NCBI RefSeq assembly: GCF_037975245.1
Contig: NC_092580.1
Span: forward strand, 5,432,501-5,496,500
Length of the DNA stretch: 64,000 bases
Source: Apostichopus japonicus
Taxonomy: Eukaryota; Echinodermata; Holothuroidea; Aspidochirotida; Stichopodidae
Direction: 5' to 3'
Part shown: one piece after another, positions 62,982 to 64,000 of the stretch
How positions within the stretch are numbered: the stretch's first letter is position 1
How the letters are laid out: each line of letters begins with the position of its first letter
Made by a program: the position numbers and the translations under genes
Notes under the pieces: model-generated
Databases searched by the model: none
The model's input: the letters and a program-made list of their open reading frames with translations, nothing else
Told to the model about the DNA's origin: nothing

Positions 62982-64000
62982 TCACCTTTTGTGCCACAAG
63001 CCCAAGTTAAGCACCGTCAGGTTCGGCAGTTGCATAATCCTTTCCAACCCCAGTGTCGTTATTTTTGTACAACCGTATAAATCTATACATTTGAGCTTTC
63101 TAAGGTTCTCTGCAATAAGTGTCAGGCCTCTGTCAGTCAGTCTCACACACTGTCCAATGTTGAGAGTTGTGAGTCCCTTGAGGTTCCGTACAAGTCTTTC
63201 AAGGCCTTCATCAGTAATATGGCAAGAACTAAGGCTGAGACTGTCGAGATCATCCATTCCCTGCGCGATGTGGCCCAAGGCACCATCCCCGATCCGATCG
63301 CAAAAACTCACATCTAACACTCGGAAATGTGACCCTTTCTCTGCCAAATGAGCAATTCCAAGGTCACTAATATGGTCGCAACTCCTAAGGTTGAGGTCCT
63401 TCAGGCTGGACATGTTTGATAAACTGATCATTCCAGTATCAGAAATCTGGCAACAGAAACTCAGGTTTAGGGTCTCAAGGTTTGGGAGTCCTTTAGCGAT
63501 ACTACTTAATGAAGTATCACTGATCTGGCAGTCTTGGAGAATTAATGACTTCAAATTTCGTGTTCCTGGAGGTCGACTGATTGTTTTGAAGACACCAGCT
63601 AAGCAGCTAATACCATCATCTGAAATTAATCTACAACTTCTTAAATTTAAGTGTTTCAGTTTTTGCAAATACTGTTCAATAACCATTATTCCCATGTTTG
63701 ATATGCTACTGCATCCTGCCAGATCAAGGCTTTCTAATGAACGAAAACAATGTGCAATTCGCCGTAAACTTTTATCTGTTATCTGTTTGCATAGGCTCAA
63801 GTTAAGCACTGTGAGAGTTGTGACTTGCCTTGAAAATGCATGAGACAAACCCGCGTCAGTAAGGTTGTAGCAGCCACTCAAATTTAGGCTTTCGATATTA
63901 GGCATGCTTAGCAAAATGGAGCTTAGCCCTCTACGAAGACTTAATATTTGTACCTTGGTTATACCTCGGGTCACTAGGCTGTAGAACATTGAAGTGTTAG
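62982..64000 (-). CDS. FBXL14: FBXL14 (Partner of paired), leucine-rich-repeat C-terminal part, 5' incomplete
   Basis: An uninterrupted minus-strand frame runs from the window edge to TGA at 62984-62982. It begins (N)TSMFYSLVTRGITKVQILSL, matching the PSLF.SL..RGI..VQILSLRR region of FBXL14. Because homology and the frame continue upstream of the first ATG (63989), that ATG is internal and the F-box lies beyond 64000. About eleven cysteine-type LRRs follow (NIESLNLSGCYNLTDAGLS, LNLSLCKQITDKSL, LNLRSCDHISDLGI, LDVSFCDRIGDGAL, LNIGQCVRLTDRGL, IDLYGCTKIT), ending LPNLTVLNLGLWHKR. Family knowledge: it is the substrate receptor of an SCF ubiquitin ligase; targets include Drosophila Paired and vertebrate Snail-type factors. 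About 338 codons are here of roughly 400 expected. The C-terminus is a few residues shorter than in vertebrates. Plus-strand ORFs over it are shadows. Confidence 0.96.
   Translation of the reverse strand, partial: NTSMFYSLVTRGITKVQILSLRRGLSSILLSMPNIESLNLSGCYNLTDAGLSHAFSRQVTTLTVLNLSLCKQITDKSLRRIAHCFRSLESLDLAGCSSISNMGIMVIEQYLQKLKHLNLRSCRLISDDGISCLAGVFKTISRPPGTRNLKSLILQDCQISDTSLSSIAKGLPNLETLNLSFCCQISDTGMISLSNMSSLKDLNLRSCDHISDLGIAHLAEKGSHFRVLDVSFCDRIGDGALGHIAQGMDDLDSLSLSSCHITDEGLERLVRNLKGLTTLNIGQCVRLTDRGLTLIAENLRKLKCIDLYGCTKITTLGLERIMQLPNLTVLNLGLWHKR

Noticed and set aside
62872-63843. Plus-strand frames of 159 and 150 codons
   Set aside because: Antisense shadows of the FBXL14 leucine-rich repeats.

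Overview
This is a eukaryotic, AT-rich, intron-rich window, almost certainly from an invertebrate animal. The gene content, the gene order and the interspersed repeats (TTAA-flanked miniature elements, a long-arm foldback element, many G/C homopolymers) fit an invertebrate deuterostome such as an echinoderm. That assignment is inference; the sequence contains no diagnostic species marker.

Bases 1-27591 (+ strand) hold the 3' half of an ERC/ELKS/CAST gene, encoding the presynaptic active-zone and cortical scaffold coiled-coil protein. Eight coding exons (1-192, 1527-1667, 10276-10454, 14278-14413, 15568-15699, 16254-16414, 19641-19785, 21003-21086) join in compatible phases with GT/AG borders and give about 390 residues of continuous heptad-rich protein. 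The last shared exon ends in TPEQ, where vertebrate ERC genes also switch between alternative C-termini. A tiny terminal exon at 27565-27591 encodes DDEDGIWA and a stop, the PDZ-binding tail of neuronal-type ERC. A second exon at 31372-31761, in the same phase, would instead append a tail of about 129 residues with one clear transmembrane segment. This possible membrane-anchored ERC isoform (or separate nested gene) is the most unusual coding signal in the window.

Bases about 31.8-62.9 kb show no convincing conserved coding exon. They carry microsatellites, a tRNA-derived SINE fragment between AT tracts (46.4-46.7 kb), a foldback-type element with arms of 1.1 and 1.6 kb built from 300-bp subrepeats (49081-53461), and a TTAA-flanked miniature element (55641-56005). 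A second TTAA-flanked miniature element lies in the ERC 3' region at 22077-22893.

Bases 62982-64000 (- strand) are the C-terminal leucine-rich-repeat part of FBXL14 (Drosophila Partner of paired), the substrate receptor of an SCF ubiquitin ligase. Its start lies beyond the window. ERC and FBXL14 are therefore convergent neighbours, as ERC1 and FBXL14 are in vertebrates, which supports both identifications and indicates old conserved microsynteny.
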